Position numbers and translations under genes: made by a program
Notes under the pieces: model-generated
Seen by the model: the letters and a program-made list of their open reading frames with translations, nothing else
Told to the model about the DNA's origin: nothing
Databases searched by the model: none
Part shown: in pieces, positions 25,070-33,662 of the stretch
How the letters are laid out: each line of letters opens with the position of its first letter
Numbering within the stretch: the stretch's first letter is position 1
Source of the DNA: Flavobacterium eburneipallidum
GTDB lineage: Bacteria; Bacteroidota; Bacteroidia; Flavobacteriales; Flavobacteriaceae
Reading direction: 5' to 3'
DNA: 64,000 nt
Assembly (NCBI RefSeq): GCF_027111355.2
Contig: NZ_CP114291.2
Span: 1,984,001-2,048,000 of the forward strand

Positions 25070-25259
25070 TTTTAAATTAGTAGATTCACAAATATATTGA
25101 ATCCAACTCTTTTGCTCGTTTTTTTATTGAAAACTTAACAGTGTTTTTTCAACATTTTTAGTTAGTAGTATTCATTATATTGGTTATCAGTTTTTAAAGT
25201 TTTTTGATACCCAATAAAAAAGTGCAATTAGTTGTAATAATATTCAAAGCATCCAAGAT

Positions 25260-26462
25260 ATGAAATTCGGAATTATAAAAGAGCGCAAAACCCCAACCGA
25301 CAAAAGAGTGCTGTTTTCGCCTAATGCTTTAGTGCAATTAAAGAAACTTCAGCCTGACTGTGAGGTAAAAATAGAAAGTTCGGCTGTTCGTATTTTTAGC
25401 GATGACGAATATAAATTCAAAGGAATTGAGGTAACAAATGACATCAGCGATTGCGATTTTTTATTTGGTATAAAAGAAATTCCTGTTCAGGATTTGATTC
25501 CTAATAAATCGTATTTCTTTTTTTCGCATACCATTAAGAAACAGCCTCATAATCGAAAGTTGCTACAAGCTATTTTAGAAAAAAATATTGATTTATATGA
25601 TTATGAAACCATTGTAGATGCCGAAAATCATCGATTAATTGGTTTTGGAAAATATGCTGGAATTGTTGGAACTTATAATGCTATCCGTGCTTTCGGACTA
25701 AAGTTCGAATTGTTTAAATTGCCAAAAGCAGAAACCCTTTCGGGCAAAGAGGCAATAATTGCTCATTTGAAGCGATTGGTTTTGCCTCCCTTAAAATTTG
25801 TAGTTACCGGAAATGGAAAAGTGGGTAAAAGCGTTAAAGAAGTATTGAAAGCCATAAAAGTAAAAGAGGTTACGATTGAAAATTATTTGACTAAAAAATA
25901 CACCCAAGCCGTTTTTACCCAAATTGATGTTTTGGATTACAACCGCAGAATTGACGGAAAGCTTTTAGATAGAAATGATTTTTTTGAAAACCCACAAGAA
26001 TATACTTCCGATTTTGAGCGTTTTACCAAAGTTTCGGATATTTATATTACCGCACATTTTCATGCCAATGAATCTCCAAATATTCTGACTCGTGAAATGC
26101 TTCAAGCCAATGATTGCAATATAAGAGTGGTTGCTGATATTGCTTGCGATGCCAATGGTTCTGTTGCTTCAACCTTGAGATCATCTACTATTGCTGAACC
26201 TTTGTATGGTTATTTACCCTCTGAAAATAAGGAAGTAGATGTTTTTCATCCCGCAGCTATTGTGGTTATGGCAGTTGATAATTTGCCGTGCGAATTGCCC
26301 AAAGATTCCAGCGAAGGTTTTGGCGAAATGTTTATAGACCACGTTATTCCTGCTTTTTTTAATAATGACAAAGACCGAATTCTAGAACGAGCTAAAATTA
26401 CAGAAAATGGAAAATTAACACCTAGATTTAGCTACTTACAGGATTATGTGGATGGGGAATAA
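25260..26462 (+). CDS. Saccharopine dehydrogenase-like NAD(P)-dependent oxidoreductase
   Basis: A 400-residue protein of the alanine dehydrogenase/PNT superfamily, closest in character to lysine-forming saccharopine dehydrogenase (Lys1). The N-terminal GIIKERKTPTDKRVLFSP contains the substrate-binding Arg/Lys region, and KFVVTGNGKVGKSVKEVLKA (about 178-197) is the Rossmann nucleotide-binding loop. The late motif IRVVADIACDANGSVAST also matches the family. The substrate is not certain, since bacterial members are poorly studied and no lysine genes lie nearby. Monocistronic; the 190-base upstream gap shows no strong promoter box. Confidence 0.78.
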   Translation: MKFGIIKERKTPTDKRVLFSPNALVQLKKLQPDCEVKIESSAVRIFSDDEYKFKGIEVTNDISDCDFLFGIKEIPVQDLIPNKSYFFFSHTIKKQPHNRKLLQAILEKNIDLYDYETIVDAENHRLIGFGKYAGIVGTYNAIRAFGLKFELFKLPKAETLSGKEAIIAHLKRLVLPPLKFVVTGNGKVGKSVKEVLKAIKVKEVTIENYLTKKYTQAVFTQIDVLDYNRRIDGKLLDRNDFFENPQEYTSDFERFTKVSDIYITAHFHANESPNILTREMLQANDCNIRVVADIACDANGSVASTLRSSTIAEPLYGYLPSENKEVDVFHPAAIVVMAVDNLPCELPKDSSEGFGEMFIDHVIPAFFNNDKDRILERAKITENGKLTPRFSYLQDYVDGE

Positions 26463-26487
26463 GTGTTCAGTAATCAGTATTCTAAAC

Positions 26488-27141
26488 CTACTTAAACAAC
26501 CGTTTCCAAGTAACATCGCCTTTTTCTTTTAGTTTTTTTAGAATTTTTAGAAATGCAATAGCAGTAATATAGGCATCTCCCAAGGCGGTATGGCGGTCTT
26601 TTTTAGAAATATCAAACTTATCGGCAAGATCGTCTAAAGTGTAATGGTCTTTTCTCTCAAGGAGATAGGAATTAATAAGCGTTTTTTTGTATAGAATGGC
26701 GGTGTCTAATGACCTGTTTTTCAATTCGGGTAAACCATTTCTTTCCAATGCTTTGTTAAGCATTTTCATATCAAATGCAGTATGATGAGCAATGATAATC
26801 GAATCTCCCAAAAAAGCTAAAAACTGTTGCAAAGCTTCTAATTCCTTCGGGCGATCTAGTACAAAATCTTTCAGGATTCCGTGAATTTGGGCTGTGGCTT
26901 GGTTGTAATGTTCTTGTTCTATATAAATTTCAAAACTATCTTGAATATGGATAGTATTGTTCTGCAAAGCAATAGCTCCGATAGAGAGAATGCGGTCTTT
27001 TTCATAATCAAACCCTGTAGTTTCAGTGTCTAAAACTACAAATCGAGTGGTGTTGATGTCACCAAATGCACTTTCGTCAAATACTTCTTCCGTATCCCAA
27101 AAAGGAAAAAAAGCTTTTATTTTTTCAAGTAAATTCATCAT
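26488..27141 (-). CDS. 3'-5' exonuclease, DnaQ/PolC-type
   Basis: A 217-residue DEDDh exonuclease. Motif I is VLDTETTGFDYEKDRI (about 33-48), motif II includes IIAHHTAFDMKML (about 112-124) and motif III is KDRHTALGDAYITA (about 178-191), giving the four acidic residues and the His. It resembles the epsilon proofreading subunit but is encoded with the CBS/DUF294 protein (ATGA overlap, 27138-27141). This pair is also known elsewhere, so it may act in a nucleotide-signalling or repair role rather than as replisome proofreader. Confidence 0.88.
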   Translation of the reverse strand: MMNLLEKIKAFFPFWDTEEVFDESAFGDINTTRFVVLDTETTGFDYEKDRILSIGAIALQNNTIHIQDSFEIYIEQEHYNQATAQIHGILKDFVLDRPKELEALQQFLAFLGDSIIIAHHTAFDMKMLNKALERNGLPELKNRSLDTAILYKKTLINSYLLERKDHYTLDDLADKFDISKKDRHTALGDAYITAIAFLKILKKLKEKGDVTWKRLFK

Positions 27142-29048
27142 ACTAGGTTGGATACATTAAAACGGATGGTAATGAGTTCTTGCAATTCCTTGATGGTTTT
27201 GAAAGTGCTTTTTAACTTAATTCGTTCAGCTTTAGACAAGGATTCCAAAGCGATATATTGCCCCGAATCATTGTGCAAAAGTCCTTGTTTGGTTCGGAAT
27301 TTCAATAACACTTTATGAGCATAAGCACAAGCCAAATACAATTCTCCATTTTGAGGTTCTAGTTCTGCTAATTTTTCAAAACGTTCGGATGTATTACTTA
27401 TTGATTTTACGGAATGAGACAAAATCAAAACCCTAGCTGCATCTGCCAGTGGCATCAAAGCTCTGTTTTTTATATCGAAAAAATCTTTGTTGACTCCGTT
27501 TTGTTCCAATAAAAATTGTCTAAAAAATCCAGTAGGCGAGGGGCTTTGCAAAGCACCGCTGACCAAATGTGTATAAAAAATAGGATTGGCTTTGATGTCT
27601 TCAAAAATAAAATCGGATAAATTATTGGCCAGTTCGCTATCACCATAAGACAAACTATAATCAAAAAATATAAAAGACAATAAGACTTCTGTTTTTCCAG
27701 TATTAGTAATCCAATGGTGAATCATATTTTTCCATTGTTCGAGATTCAAACACCATTTAGGATTGGATGCCATCATCTCGGCAGGACAATAATCATAACC
27801 AATTTCAAAAAGTCCTTTATTGACATGAGTAGCCAATGTTATAAAGTATTGTTTGGTTTCAGCAGCCAATTCTTCTGGCACATCTTCATAAATCAAGGCA
27901 TTATCCTGATCGGTATGCAAAAGTTGCTCACTTCGTCCTTGACTTCCTAATGCCAACCAAGAGAATTTTACTGGTGGAGGCGTTGCCATTTTATCTAATG
28001 CTAATGTAATGACCTGTTTGATACAGGCATCATTCAATTCGGTGATGATTTTCGAAGTTAGCGTCATCGGGATATTTTGATCTAAATAGCCTTGTAACAA
28101 CAACATGATTCGAGAGCGAATGGGTTTGATATTTTTGAACTTCTTGGCTCTTTTGATTGCTTTTATTAAAACCGCTGGATTGTTTCCTAAAGATACCATT
28201 ACATCGTGTTTGGATAACATTCCAACCGCTTTCGAGTTGACAGTTCCATCTTTGGTAATACACAAATGGCTTATATCGCTTTTCATCATCGCCATTTGAG
28301 CTTGGGTTATGCTCATTTTTTTGGGATAAGTAATCACGGGAGTTGTCATTATTTCGGAGGCAGCTGCTGTAATTGGAAAAATTCCAGTTACGATTTTGTT
28401 TCGCAAATCTTTGTCGGTAATAATTCCTATAGGCATTGTGTTTTCTTCTACAACTAGAATGGCTCCTACATTTTTTTTAGTCATTATCTCGGCAATTTCC
28501 TTAACAGTTGTTGCTGCTGAACAGCTCACTATTTTTTTGGAATATTTGATAGGTTGTAAATCCAATAAATTAATATCGGCATCTAGAGCTTCTTCACCGT
28601 ATAACTTTCCACGATGGCTTTTGGAATAGGGATTTAGCGTGTTGGCAGCAAAACTTTCTATCAAAAAATTTCCCACGGCTCTATTTTCTTGTGCATAGGG
28701 TTTAAAAACAGCAATCGGAATGGCATAAAGAATTGTTTCTTCAAATGCTTTTGCTTCCATTTTATAATTCTCGTTGGCCAAAAGGGGTCTTAACCCAAAA
28801 ATATCGCCTTCGTCACACATGTCTAAAATATCATTCTGAAAACTGGTTCGAAGCGCCACAGCTCCTTTGTGAACCACATAAAAACAGTCGTGTGTTTCTT
28901 CGTTTTCGGCAAAAACAACGCTTTCTTTCTCTTTATAAATTATGGATATTTGTTCGGATATAATTTCGAGTTCACGAGGTTTTAAAAAACTAAAGGGCGG
29001 GTAGTTTTTCAAAAAATCAGCAACTCTATGGGAAATGGTATTTTTCAT
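27138..29048 (-). CDS. Cyclic-nucleotide-binding/CBS/DUF294 nucleotidyltransferase-like protein
   Basis: A 636-residue cytosolic protein with an N-terminal cyclic-nucleotide-binding domain (about 15-130, VVHKGAVAL, DEGDIFGLRP), two CBS domains (about 170-295), a DUF294 nucleotidyltransferase-like domain with LGSQGRSEQLLHTDQDNAL (about 365-383, the GS...D-x-D pattern) and the DUF294 C-terminal helical region. CBS pairs sense adenine nucleotides; the catalytic-looking site resembles GlnD/GlnE-type transferases. The exonuclease gene overlaps it by four bases. The pair probably senses nucleotide status, but the modified target is unknown. Confidence 0.88.
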   Translation of the reverse strand: MKNTISHRVADFLKNYPPFSFLKPRELEIISEQISIIYKEKESVVFAENEETHDCFYVVHKGAVALRTSFQNDILDMCDEGDIFGLRPLLANENYKMEAKAFEETILYAIPIAVFKPYAQENRAVGNFLIESFAANTLNPYSKSHRGKLYGEEALDADINLLDLQPIKYSKKIVSCSAATTVKEIAEIMTKKNVGAILVVEENTMPIGIITDKDLRNKIVTGIFPITAAASEIMTTPVITYPKKMSITQAQMAMMKSDISHLCITKDGTVNSKAVGMLSKHDVMVSLGNNPAVLIKAIKRAKKFKNIKPIRSRIMLLLQGYLDQNIPMTLTSKIITELNDACIKQVITLALDKMATPPPVKFSWLALGSQGRSEQLLHTDQDNALIYEDVPEELAAETKQYFITLATHVNKGLFEIGYDYCPAEMMASNPKWCLNLEQWKNMIHHWITNTGKTEVLLSFIFFDYSLSYGDSELANNLSDFIFEDIKANPIFYTHLVSGALQSPSPTGFFRQFLLEQNGVNKDFFDIKNRALMPLADAARVLILSHSVKSISNTSERFEKLAELEPQNGELYLACAYAHKVLLKFRTKQGLLHNDSGQYIALESLSKAERIKLKSTFKTIKELQELITIRFNVSNLV

Positions 29049-29089
29049 GATGCAAGTTTGTAAAAAACGAAGTTAAAATTTTTTGGCAT

Positions 29090-29115
29090 AAAAAAAGCTC
29101 CGTTATGGAGCTTTT
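29090..29115 (-). terminator. Terminator of terC
   Basis: A 9-bp stem (29093-29101 with 29107-29115), followed on the minus strand by a T run, starts 11 bases past the TerC stop codon. Confidence 0.85.
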
Positions 29116-29126
29116 ATCAGAATATT

Positions 29127-29900
29127 TTATTTCTTTTTCTTATCGACTTTCATATTCAAAAACTCTACGAATAAGGAGAAGGAAATAGCAAAATACAAAT
29201 AACCTTTTTGTACTGGTGTAACGTGACTACCAAAGATGAGAGCATTAGATAAATGCGCACTTTCGGTAATTAACATAAAGCCAATGAGGATTAAAAACGA
29301 CAAACCTAATATCTGGATAGATGGGTGTTTGTTGACAAATGCTCCAACAGGAACGGCAAATTGCATCATAATCAAAACCGAAATTACCACAGCTGTAATC
29401 ATAATATAAAGTGCTCCTTCAACACCATTTGTCATTCCCACAGCGGTAAGAATACTATCAAAAGAGAAAACTAAATCAATCATGATAATTTGTAAAAGGA
29501 CTCCTTGAAAGGATTTGGCAGCCGATTTACCAATTTCTTTTTCTTCTTCGCCTTTTTCATCTACTTTTTCGTGAATTTCTTTGGTACTTTTATAAATCAG
29601 GAATAAGCCACCTAATAATAAAATAAGACTTTGACCCGTAACTCCTGCTGAAAACCAGCTAAAGTCAATATAAAACCAAGGCTTTTTCATTCGAATCAAA
29701 AAACTGATTCCAAACAACAAAGCAATTCTCATAAACATAGCCAAGAACATTCCAATTTTGGTAGCTTTTTTTCGTTTTTCGGGCGGTAATTTTCCTGTTA
29801 CAATCGAAATGAAAATAATGTTGTCAATTCCTAGTATGATTTCTAGAAAAGTTAAAGTTAATAGCGCAATCCAAGCATCAGGATTTAAAAATACTTCCAT
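29127..29900 (-). CDS. TerC family integral membrane protein
   Basis: A 257-residue TerC-type protein with seven hydrophobic segments and the family motif LEIILGIDNIIFISI (about 19-33) and DLVFSFDSILTAVG (about 140-153), whose Asp residues in membrane helices are thought to bind metal. TerC relatives export Mn(II) or support metal loading and tellurite resistance. A charged loop EKVDEKGEEEKEIGKSA lies midway. Monocistronic with its own terminator. Metal specificity cannot be read from sequence. Confidence 0.9.
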   Translation of the reverse strand: MEVFLNPDAWIALLTLTFLEIILGIDNIIFISIVTGKLPPEKRKKATKIGMFLAMFMRIALLFGISFLIRMKKPWFYIDFSWFSAGVTGQSLILLLGGLFLIYKSTKEIHEKVDEKGEEEKEIGKSAAKSFQGVLLQIIMIDLVFSFDSILTAVGMTNGVEGALYIMITAVVISVLIMMQFAVPVGAFVNKHPSIQILGLSFLILIGFMLITESAHLSNALIFGSHVTPVQKGYLYFAISFSLFVEFLNMKVDKKKK

Positions 29901-29977
29901 TTTAAGTATGAATTATAAGTTATGAATTATGAGTTTTTGTAGCTTAAAATCTGTAAACTGCAACTGAACACTGAATA

Positions 29978-30346
29978 CTAGAGTTTAATTGCAGTTCCAC
30001 GTTGTTTTTCGTCCTGACCCACAATTCCGAATTCAAAGGTATAGGAATTCTTGGTAGTAGTCAAGATTCTAATCGAAATAGCATTTTTTTCAGCCATCGA
30101 TTTTGGGTTCAATTTTCGCAAAACGTATTCGCAATCGTTAATCCAATGAACCGAAGCCGTATCGGTTTTGCCTTTATAGGTTTCGATGACTAGATTTTCA
30201 GTTCGTATTGATGTGGTTTGTTCTTTGACACCATTAATAATAATTTCGGATTTGAATTTTCCAGTTTTGAAATCCTTACAATTGCGTTCCGCTTCATAAC
30301 ATGATAGTAAAGACAGTAATGGAAGTAGAAGGAATATTTTTTTCAT
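29978..30346 (-). CDS. Small conserved lipoprotein (122 aa)
   Basis: A 122-residue protein with a lipoprotein signal (MKKIFLLLPLLSLLSCYEAE, Cys16) and a small beta-rich domain with motifs CKDFKTGKF, TDTASVHWINDCEYVL and KNSYTFEFGIVGQ. From memory, close homologues in Flavobacteriaceae are often labelled DNA topoisomerase IV, which the sequence contradicts: it is far too short, exported, and has no gyrase fold. Function unknown. It lies 77 bases beyond the terC start on the same strand, in its own unit. Confidence 0.75.
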   Translation of the reverse strand: MKKIFLLLPLLSLLSCYEAERNCKDFKTGKFKSEIIINGVKEQTTSIRTENLVIETYKGKTDTASVHWINDCEYVLRKLNPKSMAEKNAISIRILTTTKNSYTFEFGIVGQDEKQRGTAIKL

Positions 30347-30425
30347 AATTAATTACTTTGTGACTATTTAAAAAATTCAACTTTGTGAACTTTGCGAAAT
30401 CCTTTGTGCCCTTCGTGGTTAAACT

Positions 30426-30998
30426 TTATTCGATTTTAATATCATATTTATCCAATAGTCCAACAATTCCCTGTGTAGAAAATTTGGCTTTTCGCATCGG
30501 ATTGAATTCGGGATCAATTTTAAAATTGGTAGCCGTTCTAAAATCGACTCCTGCTAATTGAGTGTCATTAAAAATAGCGTTGTCTAAATTACAGTTCTCA
30601 AAAGTGGAATTAGTCAAATTCGTTCCAATAAAAGAAACTTCTTTCATCGAACAGGAATGGAATTTAGTTTTCGGCATTTTCTTATTAGAAAAAGACGAAT
30701 AGTCTAAAACACAATCCTGAAAACTCACGCCAAACATAAAATCGGCGCAGGCATTAAATTGAATTCCTAGTAATTTACAATTTTTGAAATCTACAGTTTT
30801 TAAACTTGTTCCGTCCAATTGCGTCATCGAAAGATTGCAGTCAATAAACTCGCAATCCATAAAAGTGTTATTAGAAAAATTACTATTCGAAAAATCACAA
30901 TTTTTGAAAACGCAATCTTCAAATTCCCGATTGTTGACTTTTTTGTCAATAAAAGATACTTTTTCGAAGGTTTTATGGGTGTGTATGAGGTTTTCCAT
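30426..30998 (-). CDS. Pentapeptide repeat protein
   Basis: A 190-residue protein made almost wholly of A(D/N)LxX-type pentapeptides, for example FKNCDFSNSNFSNNTF, SKNCDL-like steps and NLTNSTFENCNLDNAIF. These fold into a right-handed quadrilateral beta helix. Some such proteins mimic DNA and protect gyrase from quinolones, but most have unknown roles, and no specific resistance marker is visible. Its start overlaps the end of the DUF6095 gene by one base, so it belongs to the murQ-DUF6095-pentapeptide operon. Confidence 0.88.
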   Translation of the reverse strand: MENLIHTHKTFEKVSFIDKKVNNREFEDCVFKNCDFSNSNFSNNTFMDCEFIDCNLSMTQLDGTSLKTVDFKNCKLLGIQFNACADFMFGVSFQDCVLDYSSFSNKKMPKTKFHSCSMKEVSFIGTNLTNSTFENCNLDNAIFNDTQLAGVDFRTATNFKIDPEFNPMRKAKFSTQGIVGLLDKYDIKIE

Positions 30999-31219
30999 TA
31001 GTCGTTAAATAAACTTTGCATCATTGTTTTTAAACCTTTAAACATAAAATAAACCGCTGCTAAACAAACGGCAATTCCAATTCCTAAAACCAGATAATGC
31101 CAAACATTTTGCTTGTTGATGAACGCATTGTAAATCAAGGAGGGACCAATAAATAGTAAAGGCAAAGCCCAAGCTAAATATTTTATAGATTTGGATAAAA
31201 GTTCTTTGTTAGTTGCCAT
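30998..31219 (-). CDS. DUF6095 family small membrane protein
   Basis: A 73-residue protein with two membrane helices (about 13-31 and 38-62), LLSKSIKYLAWALPLLFIG at the start. It fits the DUF6095 family of short Bacteroidetes membrane proteins of unknown function. It starts one base after the murQ stop and overlaps the pentapeptide gene start by one base, so it is translated within one operon with both. Confidence 0.78.
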   Translation of the reverse strand: MATNKELLSKSIKYLAWALPLLFIGPSLIYNAFINKQNVWHYLVLGIGIAVCLAAVYFMFKGLKTMMQSLFND

Positions 31220-31220
31220 T

Positions 31221-32039
31221 TTAGAGTTTGTTATTATAAAAATCTACTGCTTTTCGAACACTTCCATATTTTGCCAATAATTCGGCGGCTTTTTCATACG
31301 AAACAGGAATTTCTCCCATAATCATTTTTACGCCACGATCTACTAGTTTGCTGTTGCTCAATTGCATATCGACCATTTTATTGCCTTTCACTTTCCCCAA
31401 TTGAATCATAGTGGCTGTCGAAATCATATTGAGCACTAATTTTTGTGCCGTACCAGCTTTCATTCGAGAGCTTCCAGTAACAAATTCGGGACCAACAATG
31501 ACTTCTATCGGGAATTTTGCCGTTTGCGAAAGCGGACTTCCAGCATTACACGAAATACTTCCCGTTGTAATTTTATTTTCGTTACAAGCTTTCAAACCAC
31601 CAATGACATAAGGAGTTGTTCCCGAAGCAGCAATTCCAATCACAACGTCATTTTCGTTGATGTTTTGTTCTTTCAAATCAATCCAGGCTTGTTTGGCATC
31701 GTCTTCGGCATTTTCTACGGCACGGCGAATGGCATTGTCGCCTCCAGCAATTATTCCGTTCACCAAGTCAAAAGGAACGCCAAATGTTGGCGGGCATTCC
31801 GAGGCATCCACAACGCCCAAACGTCCTGAAGTTCCTGCACCAATGTAGAATAATCGTCCACCCAGTTTCATTTGGCTAACTATTTGAGCTACCAAAGTTT
31901 CAATTTGTGGCAAGGCTTTTTCTACCGCAAGAGGTACAGTTTTGTCTTCCTGATTGATATTGGACAGTAATTCTTGAACCGACATTTTTTCTAAATGTTC
32001 GTATTTCGAGGATTGTTCGGTGGTTTTAGTGAAGGTCAT
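31221..32039 (-). CDS. murQ: N-acetylmuramic acid 6-phosphate etherase
   Basis: A 272-residue SIS-domain enzyme that splits the lactyl ether of MurNAc-6-phosphate to GlcNAc-6-phosphate and D-lactate in peptidoglycan recycling. Family motifs: FYIGAGTSGRLGVVDASECPPTFG (about 60-85 in two parts), AGGDNAIRRAVENAEDD, the SIS motif GIAASGTTPYVIGG and TGSSRMKAGTAQKLVLNM. It is slightly shorter than E. coli MurQ (298). First gene of a tight operon with DUF6095 and pentapeptide genes; no MurNAc kinase is visible next to it. Confidence 0.95.
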   Translation of the reverse strand: MTFTKTTEQSSKYEHLEKMSVQELLSNINQEDKTVPLAVEKALPQIETLVAQIVSQMKLGGRLFYIGAGTSGRLGVVDASECPPTFGVPFDLVNGIIAGGDNAIRRAVENAEDDAKQAWIDLKEQNINENDVVIGIAASGTTPYVIGGLKACNENKITTGSISCNAGSPLSQTAKFPIEVIVGPEFVTGSSRMKAGTAQKLVLNMISTATMIQLGKVKGNKMVDMQLSNSKLVDRGVKMIMGEIPVSYEKAAELLAKYGSVRKAVDFYNNKL

Positions 32040-32085
32040 AAGTTTTAATTTGTATTCCTTAATATATGATTTTTAACTGCAAAAT

Positions 32086-32754
32086 TTATATAAAATACGC
32101 CAACACCACCCCAAAAATAATCATCGAAACTTTGGCAACATTGAATTTATGTCCTTCACTGCTTTCGAAAATAATAGTTGACGAAATATGGAATAAAATC
32201 CCAATTACTACTGCAGTTATTTCCGTGTAATATTCATTTAATATTGGTAAATAATCTGAAATTATGGTTCCTAGCGGAGTCATAATAGCAAAGGTGAGCA
32301 TAAAAGCAAAAATGGCTTTGGAATTCAGTTTCGCATTGACAAAGAAAACCGTCAAAATGATGGCTATCGGTAAATGATGAATGGCAATTCCAACGGCTAA
32401 ATTGTGATGGTGACTTACAGGAAATCCTTCTAAAAAAGCATGGATGCAAAGGCTGATAAAAAGCAACCAAGGAATATGTTCCATTTTTTCGTGTCCGTGA
32501 ACGTGTCCATGTTCGGCACCTTTGGAGAAAAATTCTAATATAATTTGGAATAAAATTCCGGCCATAATGAAAATTCCAATGTTATGATTATGACTTTCAT
32601 ACACTTCCGGTAACAAGTGCATCACTGTTAGCGAAAGTAAAAATGAACCACTAAAAGCCAAGAGTAATTTTAGATTACTTTTGCTTTTCGGTTTTAAAAA
32701 CAAGGCAATAACATAACCTAGTAGAACTGAAAATAAGGGTAAAAGGTAATTCAT
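32086..32754 (-). CDS. ZIP family metal transporter
   Basis: A 222-residue membrane protein with seven or eight helices. Between helices 3 and 4 lies a His-rich loop (GAEHGHVHGHEKMEH), and the metal-path helices carry HAFLEGFPVSHHHNLAVGIAIHHLPIAI (shown here as residues about 111-138), with the paired His/Glu sites typical of ZIP proteins. It would import zinc or another divalent metal across the inner membrane. Lies 46 bases upstream of murQ on the same strand; a functional link is not evident. Confidence 0.88.
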   Translation of the reverse strand: MNYLLPLFSVLLGYVIALFLKPKSKSNLKLLLAFSGSFLLSLTVMHLLPEVYESHNHNIGIFIMAGILFQIILEFFSKGAEHGHVHGHEKMEHIPWLLFISLCIHAFLEGFPVSHHHNLAVGIAIHHLPIAIILTVFFVNAKLNSKAIFAFMLTFAIMTPLGTIISDYLPILNEYYTEITAVVIGILFHISSTIIFESSEGHKFNVAKVSMIIFGVVLAYFI

Positions 32755-32773
32755 TTTTTTTGTTTACTTGTTC

Positions 32774-32850
32774 TAATGTTTAATGTTGTTTAAAAGTTTA
32801 AAGTTGTTTGAGGGTTTAAACAATCTTAAACTTTTAAACAATTTTAAACC
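32774..32850. repeat. GTTTAAA word repeat in the spacer
   Basis: The spacer between the methyltransferase and ZIP genes consists of repeated GTTTAAAAGTTTAAAG words and the inverse CTTTTAAACAATTTTAAAC. A weaker relative lies at 36092-36120. Confidence 0.6.
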
Positions 32851-33594
32851 CTACTTGAATATCATAATTAATCGTTCGCTTTCGGTTTTGTGAAATTTTT
32901 TTAATTTGTAATCTCCAAAAATATCCAGCAAATAAATTCCAGCTTCTTCCATCATTTCTTCAAAATCCTTGAGGGTTAATGCTTTAACTTTTTCGGTAAA
33001 ATTGTATTTCTCGCCTTGATCTTCAAAATCGATTTCTTTGAAAATATGTCCATCTTTTACATAACGTTTGATGTGGAAATCAATGTCATCAACCGTTTTT
33101 ACTTCTTCAGGAACCAAATTATTGATTACTTGATTGACGTTCATAAAGTCGATTACGGCAAAACCATGTTCGGTTAAGCTTTCTTGCATCGCTTTTAAAG
33201 TCGTTAGATTGTCTTCGTCATTTTCGAAATAACCAAAACTGGTAAACAAATTGAAAATAGCATCAAATTTATCTTCGAAAGAATCTCGCATATCATGAAC
33301 TTGAAAATGGAGGTTCTTATTTTGGTTTTTATTGGCTTCGGCAATACTATTTTCAGACAAATCCGCACCAATAACATCGAAGCCTAATTGATTCAGGTAA
33401 ATAGCGTGTCGCCCTTTGCCACAGCATAAATCCAGCACTTTTGCTTTTTCGGGAAGGTTCAAATAATGGGTTAAATTGTCCATGAAAATCTGTGCTTCTC
33501 TATAATTTCTTTCTTTATAAAGGATGTGGTAATATGGGGTGTCAAACCAAGAGGCGAACCAATTTTTTGTTGATGGTTGTTGGGAATTCGGCAT
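32851..33594 (-). CDS. Class I SAM-dependent methyltransferase
   Basis: A 247-residue Rossmann-fold methyltransferase. The SAM-binding motif I is VLDLCCGKGRHAIYL (about 56-70), followed by VIGADLSENSIAEA (motif II) and a later DAIFNLFTSFGYFE. It resembles small-molecule or protein methyltransferases of the Methyltransf_25 group. The substrate is unknown. It is divergent from the RNA methyltransferase gene with overlapping promoter boxes in between (33623-33641). The protein start at 33594 overlaps nothing essential. Confidence 0.85.
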   Translation of the reverse strand: MPNSQQPSTKNWFASWFDTPYYHILYKERNYREAQIFMDNLTHYLNLPEKAKVLDLCCGKGRHAIYLNQLGFDVIGADLSENSIAEANKNQNKNLHFQVHDMRDSFEDKFDAIFNLFTSFGYFENDEDNLTTLKAMQESLTEHGFAVIDFMNVNQVINNLVPEEVKTVDDIDFHIKRYVKDGHIFKEIDFEDQGEKYNFTEKVKALTLKDFEEMMEEAGIYLLDIFGDYKLKKFHKTESERLIMIFK

Positions 33595-33622
33595 TTATTC
33601 TTTTTCTATTAATTCAAGTCTG

Positions 33623-33641
33623 CAAATTTAGTGTATTTTTG
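33623..33641. promoter_or_regulatory. Back-to-back -7 boxes for the two divergent methyltransferase genes
   Basis: On the minus strand 33630-33623 reads TAAATTTG, serving the gene at 33594; on the plus strand 33634-33641 reads TATTTTTG, serving the gene at 33663. The boxes are three bases apart, so the two promoters probably compete. Confidence 0.55.
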
Positions 33642-33662
33642 CACCGAATACTTGATTTTACA

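Noticed and set aside
29978..30346. DNA topoisomerase IV label for the 122-aa lipoprotein
   Set aside because: It is exported, short and lacks any topoisomerase motif.
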